NCBI GenBank assembly: GCA_000711775.1
Contig: ARYC01001084.1
Location: forward strand, 1 to 64,000
Reading direction: 5' to 3'
DNA length: 64,000 bases
DNA from: Oxytricha trifallax
Lineage: Eukaryota; Ciliophora; Spirotrichea; Sporadotrichida; Oxytrichidae
How positions within the stretch are numbered: position 1 is the stretch's first letter; each line of letters begins with the position of its first letter. The position numbers and the translations under genes are program-made. The notes under the pieces were generated by a model. The model saw nothing but the letters and a program-made list of their open reading frames with translations. It did not search any database and was not told where the DNA came from. Shown one piece after another: positions 10,108 through 21,094 of the stretch.

Positions 10108-13100
10108 ATGGATTATTTCAAGACTCTTGATAGTTTCTCTGTGGACCCCACTTAACCTAATAAATCTCGATTACGAGCATTATCCCATATTGGCTCTGGT
10201 TACCATGTAAAATTAGAAACTTTAAATGAACCTTAAAACCATGTGAAAATTAGATTGAACCCTCATTTGAACTCACCAAGAGAATTATTAGATAAATTAT
10301 AGAATAATAATTCTGAACTTACTAATCTCAAATGTTTTACTAGTCGGAACTAAGTTAATGTATTTAATAGAAGTACTAGCAGAACTTTGTTTAAGGGAAC
10401 TAGATTCAGTTCATTTTAAAAAAAATGTTATTTTTTTAACTTTTCATTTGATGGAGAATAACAGAGAAAAAGCGATATCAAAGAAATCATAGATCAAACT
10501 AATTTGCAGTTTCAAATTGGAATGCCAATTGATATTATTCCGCCTTCTATATTCTCAAGAAATTTAAGTTAAACAAAGTAGAACAGTAATTTTACAAGAT
10601 TCAATAGCCAATCATTTCGAAGTTATAGTACAATAAAAAATTAAAATAAGGAAGAATCAAGGAATTCAAATAAATTGATTGGATTTGAATAGATTTAAAT
10701 AGAGGGTTAGAAGTAATTAGATCAATCAGTGTTTATGAATAGTGATTGGAAAGTAAATCCTCTTATTATAATTTTGATGTTTGAATTAGAATAATAATGC
10801 TGATTATTTTTTTTACTTGTAAAAATAATTAATGCTTCTTTCATTTTCACTTCCAAAAATAATATTAAATCATAATTTTTATATCTATAGTTAACTCTCA
10901 TTTATTATTACAAGCATTGAATTTAATTATCTTTATTCTAAACAAGTTAAGAATACAAGTGGTTTATAGAATTCTTCATTTTAAGAATCATTATCTAAAA
11001 AATCAACCTCTAAAGAATAAAAAGTTTAAGTAAACACATTTACACACTTGAAAATAAACGACCGAAAAATATAACCTAAATTAGATTTGATATAAAAAGT
11101 AAAAACTAATTTTTAAATTTTATAGAGTACTCGAGTTAAAAAATATACAAACTGGTCTATAGAAAAGAATAATAACTCAGAACAATTTGACAAGTAAAAA
11201 GAATTCAAAGAATAAAATTAAAGTTAGAAAAATTAAATAATTTAAGAGGAAATATATCTAAAAAACCTTAAAATTAATGATAAAATTCAAAAGAATTTCA
11301 GTAGAAAGATTGATTTAATTAATTTTAAATTTTATTTTGACATGCTTAACCAAGGTATCTTAGACAGTATTGATAAAACTTCTTAAAAACTCAGAGAAAA
11401 TATTGATATTCTTAACTTTCAATAAAAATTGCAGAAAATAAAAAATCCTTAGTTGTAATATTTGGGAGAGTAAGATTATTTTGAAGTAAAATAACAATTT
11501 CTGAAGTCAATGAGAGAAAAATAAAGAAAGGATAAGAAGAAATAAAGTACTATCACTATTTCAGAGTTTTAAGTTTATTATTCATTTTTGATTTAAAATA
11601 CAATATATTTTCTAAATTATATGAATAAAACTATAGATGATCTTTCAAATCAAAAATAAACCGAGAAGCATATAATCTCTCCCATAGAAATTGATGAATA
11701 ATTTGAGAAAAGTTAAGGTCTCAAGTAAAAGTTAAAATTGCTAAAACTTGATAAGTCTCTCTTTCTAAACTCTTCAAGAAATTTCCAAAATCACTCTGGA
11801 AATTTAGATTTAAATTCACCTTTCACTAAATTTTCAGTAGCTTCTCCTTATATAAAGAATGATAAAAGCTTCTTAAACTTGAATTAAAATTAAAACAGAT
11901 TTTAATAAAGAAATTTATCTTTTGTGAGTGAGTTGAAGAATTCAGTATATAAGGCAATAAATCCCATTGATTATAATGAATCGTTTCATAATGATCAATC
12001 TTTGATTGGAATTAAGTTTGGTGATATTAAATCAGCAACCTGCAGTAAAATACCGAAATAAAGTAAATTTTCTAAAACATTCTTTACTAAGAAGCCAATC
12101 AAAATAAACTAAGATATTTCATAAGTTTAGTTTTAACCCACAAGTATTCCTAATAAGATAATTGAAAACACAGCAAGTGAAGTTTCAGTTTTAAATTAAG
12201 ATAATACAGAAGGTTCAAGTACTAATTTTTCAGAGAAACTATTTTAAGACAATCAATATGAAGAAACTAACTAAGTAATGTAAATTATAAATGGTGCAGT
12301 AAAAGAAGACATCGATAAATTTTTTGAAAACCAGGAGGATCAAGCATTTTTATGTAAATTTACTTGATTGATAACCTCATTTTTATAGCAAAAAAGCATA
12401 AGGAACTTAAGAGATAATTTCTAACGGAACAAGCTAAATACGAACTTATGGATTTGTTTGCTAATTATGATAAACCATAAATTTAGGAACTTTTCAAGGA
12501 AGATGCTAGAATGATATTTCTTCAAATTTGTAAAAAAGAAATGACCACTCCCATATCAATTTTTCATTAGCTTCATTCTCAAAGGATCGTGCTTAGAAAC
12601 ATTAAGTTAAGCGTTGGATTAAGCAAAGCCTTAGCTAAAACCTTAAACTTGTTTGAAGGTTATAAACTTAGATATCTTTACTTGTTACGACCTACTGGTA
12701 TGTTGGAAGTCTCTATCCCTACCAATTTGGGTACCCCGGGATCGAAACCATATCTGCCACCTGTTTTTAAGGGATAAGTGCCGGATCTGAGAAACTCCTC
12801 AGAATACGTCAGAAAGATATAGGGGGATCTTTCAACAAAAACGCCGACCATACGGTTATGTATGTCGTAATAAATCTACTTGGCACTATTATTTCATCAC
12901 ATGGGATAAGAACAAGGAAAAATAGTACTTGGAGCAAGGGGCAGACCGCTCAGACCCCATAAATGCTATACTTACTAAAGAAAATAAGGTGGAAACCATA
13001 TTGACCAACACTTCAGTAATGTATCAAAAGCAGGGTTTTACCCCCTACTAGGCACAATATCGCTCTTGTAGGCAAAAGGGCTTTTACCTGCACAAGATTC

Positions 13101-16100
13101 TACAACTAAAAATCACCTGATAAATATATAATCAGCGTAAATCCTGAAGGAGTTAAACATAAGGAAATTAAGACACAGTCACGACACATAGTTCTGCGTG
13201 ATCCAATGTGACTAGCCGAATGATTATGAAGGAGAAAGGCTTAAGAAACTAACCATCCATCTGGGTAACATAAACCTCGGACCCAAAACAAGCCCGGTCT
13301 CCAATACAGGACGCCAATGGTAGCGAGAAAGGAAAGAAAGAGTATACTGATTATATACTATCTGGTTGGTTTAATCCCCAGCATTAATTTCTGTACAGCA
13401 TTAGATGATAATAATAAATATCTTTACTTAGAAAACAACGGACTTGATGATGAGTATTTTTCATTGTTTATTGAGTAACTAAGAAATAGGTCTGAACTAA
13501 TCTCAATAATTATAGTAGACAATGAACTTGGAGAAAAAAGCGTAACAAAGATTCTTGATCTTGTTGAAGAACTCTCTTATTTGAAATTTAACTAATTAAG
13601 ATTTAGTAACTGCATTTTGAGAATACCATTCAGTGTTTTTCTCTCTCGAATGGAAGAAAGAATATTAAAATATTAATTTTTGTTTTATTAATACCTATTA
13701 GGAAGCTTGGGCTAATTTCTATGAACCTAAATGACTAAAATCTCGAATAATTAATGAGCTATTTGAAAACAAACGTTAACTTAGTTGATCTAGATATATC
13801 TTGGAATAAACTAACGCCACTCATGCTACTTAAATTTCTTGAACTTCTCAGAAAAATAAACTAAGTTTATAGCTTGAATTTATCATGGAACTCACTTCAT
13901 TAAGCAGACAATTAAAAGCTAATGACTTAAACTATGACCTCATATATTAAATTTTCCTCAAATTTAGTGCATTTAGATCTATCAAATTGTAATCTCAATG
14001 AAACTCAATGTCTAAGTCTAGTTTAAGTAGCTGCTAAATCTTTAAGTTTAATGTCTCTGCATTTAACTGGTAATTAAATTACCTAAGCATATAAAAATCA
14101 ATTCAGAAATATTTTAAAGTCAAAAGATTATAATTCAAGCTCCAAGATCTAAAATGCAATTTTTAAAGATGTCTTGTTTAGTAAAGAAGAGAATGTTATA
14201 AATGCTTTTAATACACGATCTTTGAGGGAAGAGCAATTAGCAAATAGATCAAACTTTGCTTTTTAAACAAGTGACTCTGAAAAATTTAAGAATTTAATAT
14301 ATTCCCCTATACTATTTAAATTTGTTGTGTGGAGAATCATAGGACAAAACGAGCTTAACAGAGAAAGTGAAAATAAGCATGCAAATTTTGAGAGCTAATG
14401 GTTTGAAAGCCACGAGTGTTGGATATGTAATTAATGGAGATATTTTACTACATGTTGTTTAGAGAGTGAATTAACTTCAGAAAACTATAAATCAAGTGAA
14501 TTAGCTGACTAAATTTTCAACAATTTACTAAATGAATTAGAATATGAGGAAATCTATGACTTAAAAGCTCAAGAATTTTACTGTATTTTTTTATAAATAT
14601 TTTATCTTGTATTGGATCATTCACTCAATGGAAATTTATTAAAATGTAAAAGCTTACCACACTACTAATGAATATTGATCCAACTTCTAAAAATTTCACT
14701 GAGCAAAATAAAACTGATAAAGAAATCTGGAGATATTACTCTAAGGTGTGGTAATTTAAATTTTAGTAGTATTTACACTACAAGCCATTTCATGATAGAT
14801 ACTTAAAAAAGCAATTATAAATTTTATTTTAGTTTTATGTATTTAATTAACTGAAGACGATAATCTATGGATGTATTCTAAAACTAAAAATAACTTTAAA
14901 GGTTTTTTTTTATAAAAATTCTTTTCCATTTTATTCTTCTATTGTGTTATTTACAATAATCAATTATATGGAGATAAAGTCTTAAATAATTTATTTTAAA
15001 ATTAGATATTTAAGAACTTAATTTTTTCTTTTTAGTGAACGAGATAAATCAAGAAAAGAAAAATGATATAAAGGGCAAATTTATAATAAATTTAACTTAA
15101 TCAATAAAATCAATCAAATTGTAAAAAATAAACCTGCCTAATTTTTAAGTCCACAGACTCAATTACGAGAATTTTAATGTTTATCATATAATTTATTCAT
15201 CAAATATTTTGGATTTTTATTGTGATATAGTTCCACCAGGAAAGCATTAATATTTCATTGTTTATAAAACTAAAGATGAAAAATTAAGGAAACTATTTTT
15301 TACAACTGTAGTCAAAATTAGAAAAGGGGACATTAAAAGAAGTAAGTATTTTCTCTCTATTAGGATTATTAAATATTTTAGATCAATTGTAAAAGCGAAA
15401 GCAAGAGTTTAGAAATAGGACATTCAATTTTAGTACTAGCGTATTCAAAGACTGGAAAGATTTTACAAAAGATATAAAATATCATGAAAAGATTTTAGAC
15501 TTACTATAAGACTAGTGGAAGATTCCCAGATTGATAAAAGATAGCGAGGATGTAAGTTAACTCTATGAATCTTAAACATTATATTAGAGGAAGCAAGTTA
15601 ATTAAATCATACTAAAGCATCTAGAACTCTTACTTAATATACACTAAAACTTAATGAGCCAATCTAACTACCCCTATATTTCGCTTAACGATATAACTCT
15701 TTTCGCTAATAATATAAATCTTTTTGATAATAAATTTGGATTGTCCACTTTCGATAGATTATTCATAGCAACAAACGCTTCATTAAATAAGCAAGATTAA
15801 AATTAACAAAACACTACTTAAGAATTGAGTAGGTATGAGTTTTTTGAAATTTTAGTAAGAATAGCAGGTGCCAAATTTAAGGACACTGGATTGTGCAAAA
15901 CTTACTCTGAATCTTTATAGACTCTTATATAAGAACATTTAATGAGTTAAGATTTGAAAAGCTAGACTCATAATTTATATAGACAAGAAAATATTTGGAG
16001 ACTAGAAATTAACGATATACTCTTTGCAAACTAAGCTTCTTTAAAGAAACTTTTTACCTAGTTGTGTAATAGAAACAACGATAAAAATTTAACTTTAAAA

Positions 16101-16409
16101 ACTGCTATAGAATTCTTAATGAAAGACTTTAATTTACTAGATAGAGAGGTAATATCATGCTATTGTATGAGTAAAATGATTATGATTAATGAAAATGAGA
16201 AGAATATATATATGAGATTGAGTTTTGTAGAATTCTTAGAATTTTTGTGTAGAATATGCGATATTGCCCTTGTAGATAAAGTGCTTTTGAGTAAAAAACT
16301 TAAAGTATTTTTGCTAAAAATCTTTTTAAGTCATGGATTAAGATATCATGAATTTAACGAAGAAATGCTCGATAAAAATGATAATGAAGATGAAGATATA
16401 GAAGTTTGA
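10108..16409 (+). CDS. Large leucine-rich-repeat protein with C-terminal Cys motif
   Basis: First ATG at 10108 (MDYFKTLDSFSVDPTQP), stop TGA 16407-16409. The N-terminal third (to about 12355) is Q/N/S/K-rich and probably disordered. A 40-base intron (GTAAATTTACTTG...TTATAG, about 12355-12389) leads into a globular part. After removal of the IES at 12684-13429 the sequence becomes a chain of leucine-rich repeats of ribonuclease-inhibitor/RanGAP type: LRYLYLENNGLDDE, LVDLDISWNKL, VYSLNLSWNSLHQ, LVHLDLSNCNLNE, LMSLHLTGNQI. Downstream is a short Cys/His cluster, HECWICNQW (about 14410), and a helical C-terminal region containing RYEFFEILVRIAGAKF and an acidic end (NDNEDEDIEV). Several more introns are needed between 14.6 and 15.1 kb and are not resolved. 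I read it as one gene because a single open frame crosses each junction; two adjacent genes remain possible. Confidence 0.7.
12684..13429. other. IES (746 bp) inside the LRR gene, pointer ATATCTTTACTT
   Basis: The 12-base word ATATCTTTACTT occurs at 12672-12683 and again at 13418-13429. Removing the DNA between the copies together with one copy joins YKLRYLYL to ENNGLDDEYF, restoring both the frame (746 is not a multiple of 3) and a perfect LRR consensus. This is the signature of an internal eliminated sequence. Unlike the AT-rich IESs elsewhere, its interior is clearly richer in G+C than the host gene and contains coding-like frames. Confidence 0.9.
12791..13120 (+). pseudogene. Decayed protein-coding segment inside the IES, family unknown
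   Basis: A 109-residue frame between TGA 12788-12790 and TGA 13118-13120. It has strongly protein-like composition: RRPYGYVCRNKSTWHYYFI, then LEQGADRSDPINAILTKEN, then VMYQKQGFTPYQAQYRS. Coding-like text continues in other registers before it (GTPGSKPYLPPVFKGQVPDL) and after it (SVNPEGVKHKEIKTQSRH; NDYEGERLKKLTIHLGNI), as expected for a gene broken by frameshifts. No start codon or known domain is recognised. It is likely a remnant of a mobile or foreign gene, but this is inference. Confidence 0.45.
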
Positions 16410-16511
16410 TTAAATTATATTTAATCTCCTTATTTTTTTTTACTTAACTGTAAATTATTGGCTTAAATTACTTTATAAATTGCTTATATAATATAAATCA
16501 TCGATAAAATA

Positions 16512-18231
16512 ATGGAAGATAGAAATATCATTGCTCATACTTAAAAAATCAGATCTAAGCAAACAGCAGGTCTCTAGAACTAATGCTTCAATTAAGTTCC
16601 TTAAGAGTTCTAAACTATCATAATGCACGCTGGTAGGACCTCAAAGTAAGGAAATGATTAGCAATTAATAATTTTAGCATGCATCCAGCAACTGATAACT
16701 TCCCACTGGCTTTAATACCAATAGCCAACAAGCCTCTTCTCTGCTATCAAATCGAATATCTTTAAAGAAACAACTTGACAGACATCACAGTAGTTATTGA
16801 GAAAAAGTATCAATCAAAGATCTCAACTTTCTTCCAAGACTACTTTGTAGATGAAACTGAACTTGACATTGAGATTGTTTATTTGTAAGATGAGGATGAA
16901 TCTGCTAATGTTCTCTTACTTTTGAAAGATAAAATTAATGTAAGCCATTCTAAAGTTTATTAGTGAATCAATTTATCTGTTTTCATTGTAGAGAGATATG
17001 ATCATACTGCAAGGAGATGTTTTGATCGACATACCCCTTGACAGACTTATTGAGAATCATTAAGTCTCTGGCAACTCAGTGACAGCTCTTCTGAAGGAAT
17101 TAGATTTGACATAAAAATCAAAAATACAACCTTAAAAAGGAGAGACTTTTGGATATGATATCTTTGGATTGAGTTCATGGGGCGAAAATGATAGTCAGCA
17201 TAACATTTTATAACAAAGATTGGTATTCAAAGCAACAAACATTGATAGTGAAAATATGGATCTAAAACTCAAGCCATCTCTTTTAAGAAAGTAAGGTTGG
17301 TTAAAAGTAATAGCTTTTGTAGATGTCACAATATGAAAATTAGAACTGATTTACAGCAAGGTGGGATCCTCATTCTAAAATATTGGATTATCAATTTAAT
17401 TGAAAAGCTTGAAGAAGACACTGAAATTTAAATCTAGAGCATTGAAGTATATAAATTTTAATCATAAATTTAATTTAGGATGAGCTTCTTCCATTCTTGG
17501 CTAGACATTAATTTAAAACCAAACTATAAAAATACATCATCAAGTCAAAAACTGAAATCTAGAATGAATTTGAGGATAACGATATCTAAGAGAAACTAGA
17601 ATTTATAATGAACCCATCTAGAAAAATGACTAAGGATTTGGTAAAAGTAGGAGTATTCATTGATAACAGAGCAGATCATTATTTCATGTAAGGATTTTAT
17701 TCGAAAAACTAAATCTTATCAGGAAATTCTAGAGCTTGAGACACTACATGATATCAAACTAAGAGTTTTAAAAGTACCTCAGAACCTCTCAACTATTCAA
17801 ACACACTAAGAACACATAGGAATCTTTCTTTGAGCAGTACAGACCACAAATCGAAGAGAATAAGAAAAACCAAAAGCCAGTCTATGATGGTCTTCCACCA
17901 GCTGTGAAAGCAGTCAGTTTGGATTCAGTAGTTGCAAAAGACGTTCAAATTGGAGAAGGGTCGCAGATATCAAAGAGTATAATAGGAAGTGGAGTTATCA
18001 TTGGAAAGAAGGTTAAAATAACGAACTGTGTGATCTTGAACAATGTTGAAATTGGAAATGAGTAAGTTATTAATGTAGATTTATCAATGTTACTTTAGAT
18101 GTGTATTACAGAATACTTTGTTTTTACAAAAAGCAATCATTGGAAGTGGCTCAAAATTAAAGGATGTCAAGATCTCATCTCACTAGGTCATTGAAGAGAA
18201 AACTAGTTAGTCTGGAGACAGTATTGAGTGA
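16512..18231 (+). CDS. EIF2B3: Translation initiation factor eIF2B, gamma subunit
   Basis: Catalytic-complex subunit of the guanine-nucleotide exchange factor that recycles eIF2-GDP. The N-terminal nucleotidyltransferase-like fold is recognisable: EFQTIIMHAGRTS joined by a 32-base intron (16646-16677) to NMHPATDNFPLALIPIANKP, then NLTDITVVIEKKY, and after a second intron (16940-16991) RDMIILQGDVLIDIPLDRL. The C-terminal end has the left-handed beta-helix hexapeptides typical of eIF2B gamma/epsilon: IGEGSQISKSIIGSGVIIG and IGSGSKLKDVKIS. At least four further short introns interrupt the middle and end. Start ATG 16512 gives a 28-residue extension before the conserved beginning; stop TGA 18229-18231. 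Epsilon is less likely because no C-terminal W2 domain is present. It converges on the Skp1 gene, 66 bases away. Confidence 0.85.
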
Positions 18232-18297
18232 AGTTTAATTGAATTAGTTTAAGGAAATTATTAAGAATTAACAGATTTTAAACATAAATAACTTATT

Positions 18298-18864
18298 TCA
18301 TTCAACACCTGGTTGCTTAATGGGAGGAGGGTTTCCTTCTAGCTTCTTGATAGCTGCCTAAACTTCATTTTGAATCCAAGGAAATCTTTTCTGTAATTCC
18401 TCTTCCTCTTCTGGCGTGAAAGTTTCATCTTCTAGTCCAAAATCTTTCTTTACCTGCTCGAAATTTTTCCCCTTGAACATAGCACCTACTGCTGCACAAG
18501 AAAGTTCAAAAATAGCTGGAATATCCAGAAAGTTGCTGTGCTCAATCATTTTAATAAGTCCTTCTAAATCATACTTCATGATGAATTGAGCTTCCCAGGG
18601 ATCATTCAGCTCTTAAGCTAAGTTGTTCGATGGCAAAGGCTTGGGAATGTTTGGGACTTTTACAAAATTGTAATGCGTACAGTATTCGAATATATCCTTC
18701 AAGAAACTTGAGGGGATTGACGGCATTGGTATGTCTTCTGTATAGTTGTCATTATCTTCTAACATGTTCCTAATTAGGCCACTCATTTCGATGAAGCGAG
18801 AATCTATAAGGAATTTCTCACCTTCCATAGATATAAAACTTAATTTCTAAGCTGAAGAATTCAT
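18298..18864 (-). CDS. SKP1: Skp1, SCF ubiquitin-ligase adaptor
   Basis: Single uninterrupted frame of 188 residues from ATG 18864 to TGA 18298-18300, about the family's usual length. The N-terminal BTB/POZ-like part reads KLSFISMEGEKFLIDSRFI, corresponding to the usual KLQSSDGE segment. Then come PMPSIPSSFLKDIFEYCTHY and the helical C-terminal Skp1 signature: NFLDIPAIFELSCAAVGAMF, then FGLEDETFTPEEEEEL. Skp1 bridges cullin-1 and F-box proteins. The start at 18864 rather than 18828 is chosen because it supplies the conserved first beta strand. The C-terminal PEEEEELQKRFPWI is close to the canonical PEEE..I..EN.W motif. Confidence 0.9.
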
Positions 18865-20125
18865 TTCGTTTCAATAAATAATAAATTATTATAGCAAAAT
18901 ATCTCAAATTTTTATCTTACTATCTTAATTCTATGAATTTCATGTTATATTCTTCATATTAATGTCTTAAATTAATTAAATGGAATATTCTATAATTAAT
19001 TAAAAAATTTACAATAAAACTGTAAATAATAAATTGATAACAAATTAGATTATTGTAGTTTCTTGATTTTATATTAGGTTTTGACTATGATAAAATATCT
19101 ACAATAAATAAATCCTAAAAATTATAAAGTTAAATTTATTATTAATAAAATCCAAAATATGAGCTTTTAAAGTGATTAGTAAATTATAATTTTACAATTT
19201 ATAAATAAATTTTTTATAATTTAAAATTCTGGGAGAAGTTTCGTGGCTTGACAATTTGTTCCCTGATTTGTAAATTTTGCATAATTAATGTTATGCACTT
19301 CACATAAAAAATATTTAAAATGATTACAAATTTATTGTTAATAATCTAGTCTAATCATCTTATAAAGGCCTAATAGAATAAAAGTGTTGTACTATATAAG
19401 TAAGGATATTATAAAATAATTTAAAGAGGATTATAGTATCAAAGGAACTATAATGATGATAATTTAAAGAAAACTAAAAAAATTAACAATTCAAGAAACT
19501 TCCCTCAATTTTTTTATAAAACATTGGTCTGGATATTTCCCTTCTTTAATTTTAAAAACTTCATAAAAAAAAGCAAAACATAAGAGATTAAATTCTTTAC
19601 TCTAATATAGAGTTCTCTCTTTTGATAGATTACTATATAAATTCAATTTATGACATATTATTATACTCAAAACTAATAAACATAAATTTTCAGATCTAGA
19701 CTTTACTATTTATTTATTAAATCCTTATTAATCATGAAAAAGTTTAGATAAATTAAAATATAGTTAGAATAATTAATGGCAATGAATTTAAATATCTATG
19801 ATTAAAAAGATGTTATGTATTTTAAAAAGTAAATAATAAACAAGATTAGATTTATGAATGAGTTATTTTTTAAAATTTCTTTTTTTAATATATATATAGT
19901 TATAAAACGAATTTTTTTTAAAAAATCAATCAATAATTTAATTAAATATTTAGATAGTAGTATGAATGTAGTGAATCGCTTAAGGCAAGTGAAATTAAAA
20001 AAAAGAGATCAAAATTTAATTAGAGATCTCTGATATATAATAATCAGTATTAATTATTACTAATATATGTATAATAAATAGGGGCCATAAATTATTAAAG
20101 ATGGCATTAGGATTTTTAGAAGTAT
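18865..20125. other. AT-rich stretch without a gene
   Basis: About 1.26 kb of very AT-rich DNA. The only less AT-rich patch, at 19228-19290, can be read as LGEVSWLDNLFPDL on the plus strand, but it is too short to call. No RNA gene, tandem repeat or transposon end is seen. Confidence 0.45.
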
Positions 20126-20134
20126 TTATCTACC

Positions 20135-20185
20135 CTACTTTTTTTGGTACTCCTGATTACATTGCTCCAGAAGTTGTACATGCAA
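20135..20185 (+). pseudogene. Fragment of an AGC-type protein kinase (activation segment)
   Basis: A short coding island reads FFGTPDYIAPEVVH, the highly conserved activation-loop/APE region of AGC-family kinases. The frame ends shortly after (TGA near 20211) and nothing before it resembles a kinase N-lobe. In a spirotrich germline this is best explained as one macronucleus-destined segment of a scrambled gene whose other parts lie elsewhere. A dead fragment is the alternative. Confidence 0.6.
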
Positions 20186-20204
20186 CTTTTATTCTTCCAA
20201 CGAC

Positions 20205-20325
20205 TGAATGAGTCGTAGCTCAATATGTGTTTTTAGAATTTTACCATATTTTTTGCTTCCATCATTTGCATTCAAGATGACGAATTCGTACTTTTGTGTT
20301 CCTCGTCACTCAACATATATTAGTA
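20205..20325 (-). CDS. Coding-like segment on the opposite strand, possibly of the same kinase locus
   Basis: Read on the minus strand, the DNA next to the kinase fragment is TGA-free and protein-like: GTQKYEFVILNANDGSKKYG, then KILKTHIELRLIQSLEE. It ends where the palindromic element begins. It could be a macronucleus-destined segment in inverted orientation. No domain is recognised, and the link to the kinase is only by proximity. Confidence 0.35.
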
Positions 20326-20330
20326 ATAAT

Positions 20331-20728
20331 TATTGTAGGAATAAATTTGATTTAGGAAAACAATTTTATAATAAATTAATTAGAAATAAAATTCATGGCA
20401 GTTAACTTTTTGGAAACCTAGACAATATGGTACTTGTTCGATAGAGAATTCAACATCAGCTGGACTCTACTATTGGCTGTATCCCTCTATCGCATCCCTG
20501 AAGTGAGTTTACACGACTTTGATTTTAGAATTAAAATCAAAGTCGTGTAAACTCACTTCAGGGATGCGATAGAGGGATACAGCCAATAGTAGAGTCCAGC
20601 TGATGTTGAATTCTCTATCGAACAAGTACCATATTGTCTAGGTTTCCAAAAAGTTAACTGCCATGAATTTTATTTCTAATTAATTTATTATAAAATTGTT
20701 TTCCTAAATCAAATTTATTCCTACAATA
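20331..20728. mobile_element. Palindromic foldback element (MITE-like), copy 1
   Basis: About 400 bases that form an almost perfect inverted repeat centred near 20530. The termini are TATTGTAGGAATAAATTTG and its reverse complement, so the unit is TTGTAGGAAT... flanked by TA on both sides, the target site used by Tc1/mariner-type elements. It has no coding capacity. Arm sequences include GTTAACTTTTTGGAAACC, GGTACTTGTTCGATAGAGAA and TCCCTCTATCGCATCC, which recur in copies 2 and 3. A single strand could fold into a hairpin of nearly 200 bp. It sits 14 bases from the large Rep palindrome. Confidence 0.8.
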
Positions 20729-20910
20729 ATACTTATTTAGATAGTATTGTTAAAATAGATAATATTAGGAAATTTAAGAAACATAAATAAACTTGATATT
20801 CATTAGTAATCTTAACTGGCACTTAAAACTAATGGCTTTAATTATATTTTGATTTGACACACTTTTAATTGTAATTTAATATATTAAAATTAATTATGAC
20901 CAAATAATAG

Positions 20911-20999
20911 AATTGTACCATTGTACTAAAATCTTTTTTTAGTTTTTGAGATATTAGGGCGTAATTTTAAAACAGTTTAAATTGTACCATTGTACTAAA
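20911..20999 (+). repeat. Direct repeats upstream of the Rep-like gene (iteron-like)
   Basis: AATTGTACCATTGTACTAAA occurs at 20911-20930 and again at 20980-20999. A third partial copy (ATTGTACCAG) lies at about 21025-21035. Each contains two GTAC words. The mirror copies are in the other arm (about 24907-24995). Spaced direct repeats upstream of a Rep gene resemble replication-protein binding sites, which is inferred only. Confidence 0.6.
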
Positions 21000-21094
21000 C
21001 TAAGAAAATAGTTTTTTAATTACAGATTGTACCAGAATGGATTAACATATATTTAATTAATTAAATTAATAATAATTAAACTAAAACAAAATGA

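Noticed and set aside
12700..12800. Possible tRNA T-arm on the minus strand in the IES (GGTTTCGATCCC)
   Set aside because: The flanking bases do not pair to form a T stem and no other arms are present.
12684..13417. IES interior as a mitochondrial DNA insertion
   Set aside because: It is richer in G+C than expected for ciliate mitochondrial DNA and no mitochondrial gene is recognisable.
20390..20460. tRNA-like B-box (TTGTTCGATAG) in the foldback elements, suggesting a SINE
   Set aside because: No matching A-box, anticodon arm or acceptor stem can be folded, and the element is a full palindrome with TA termini.
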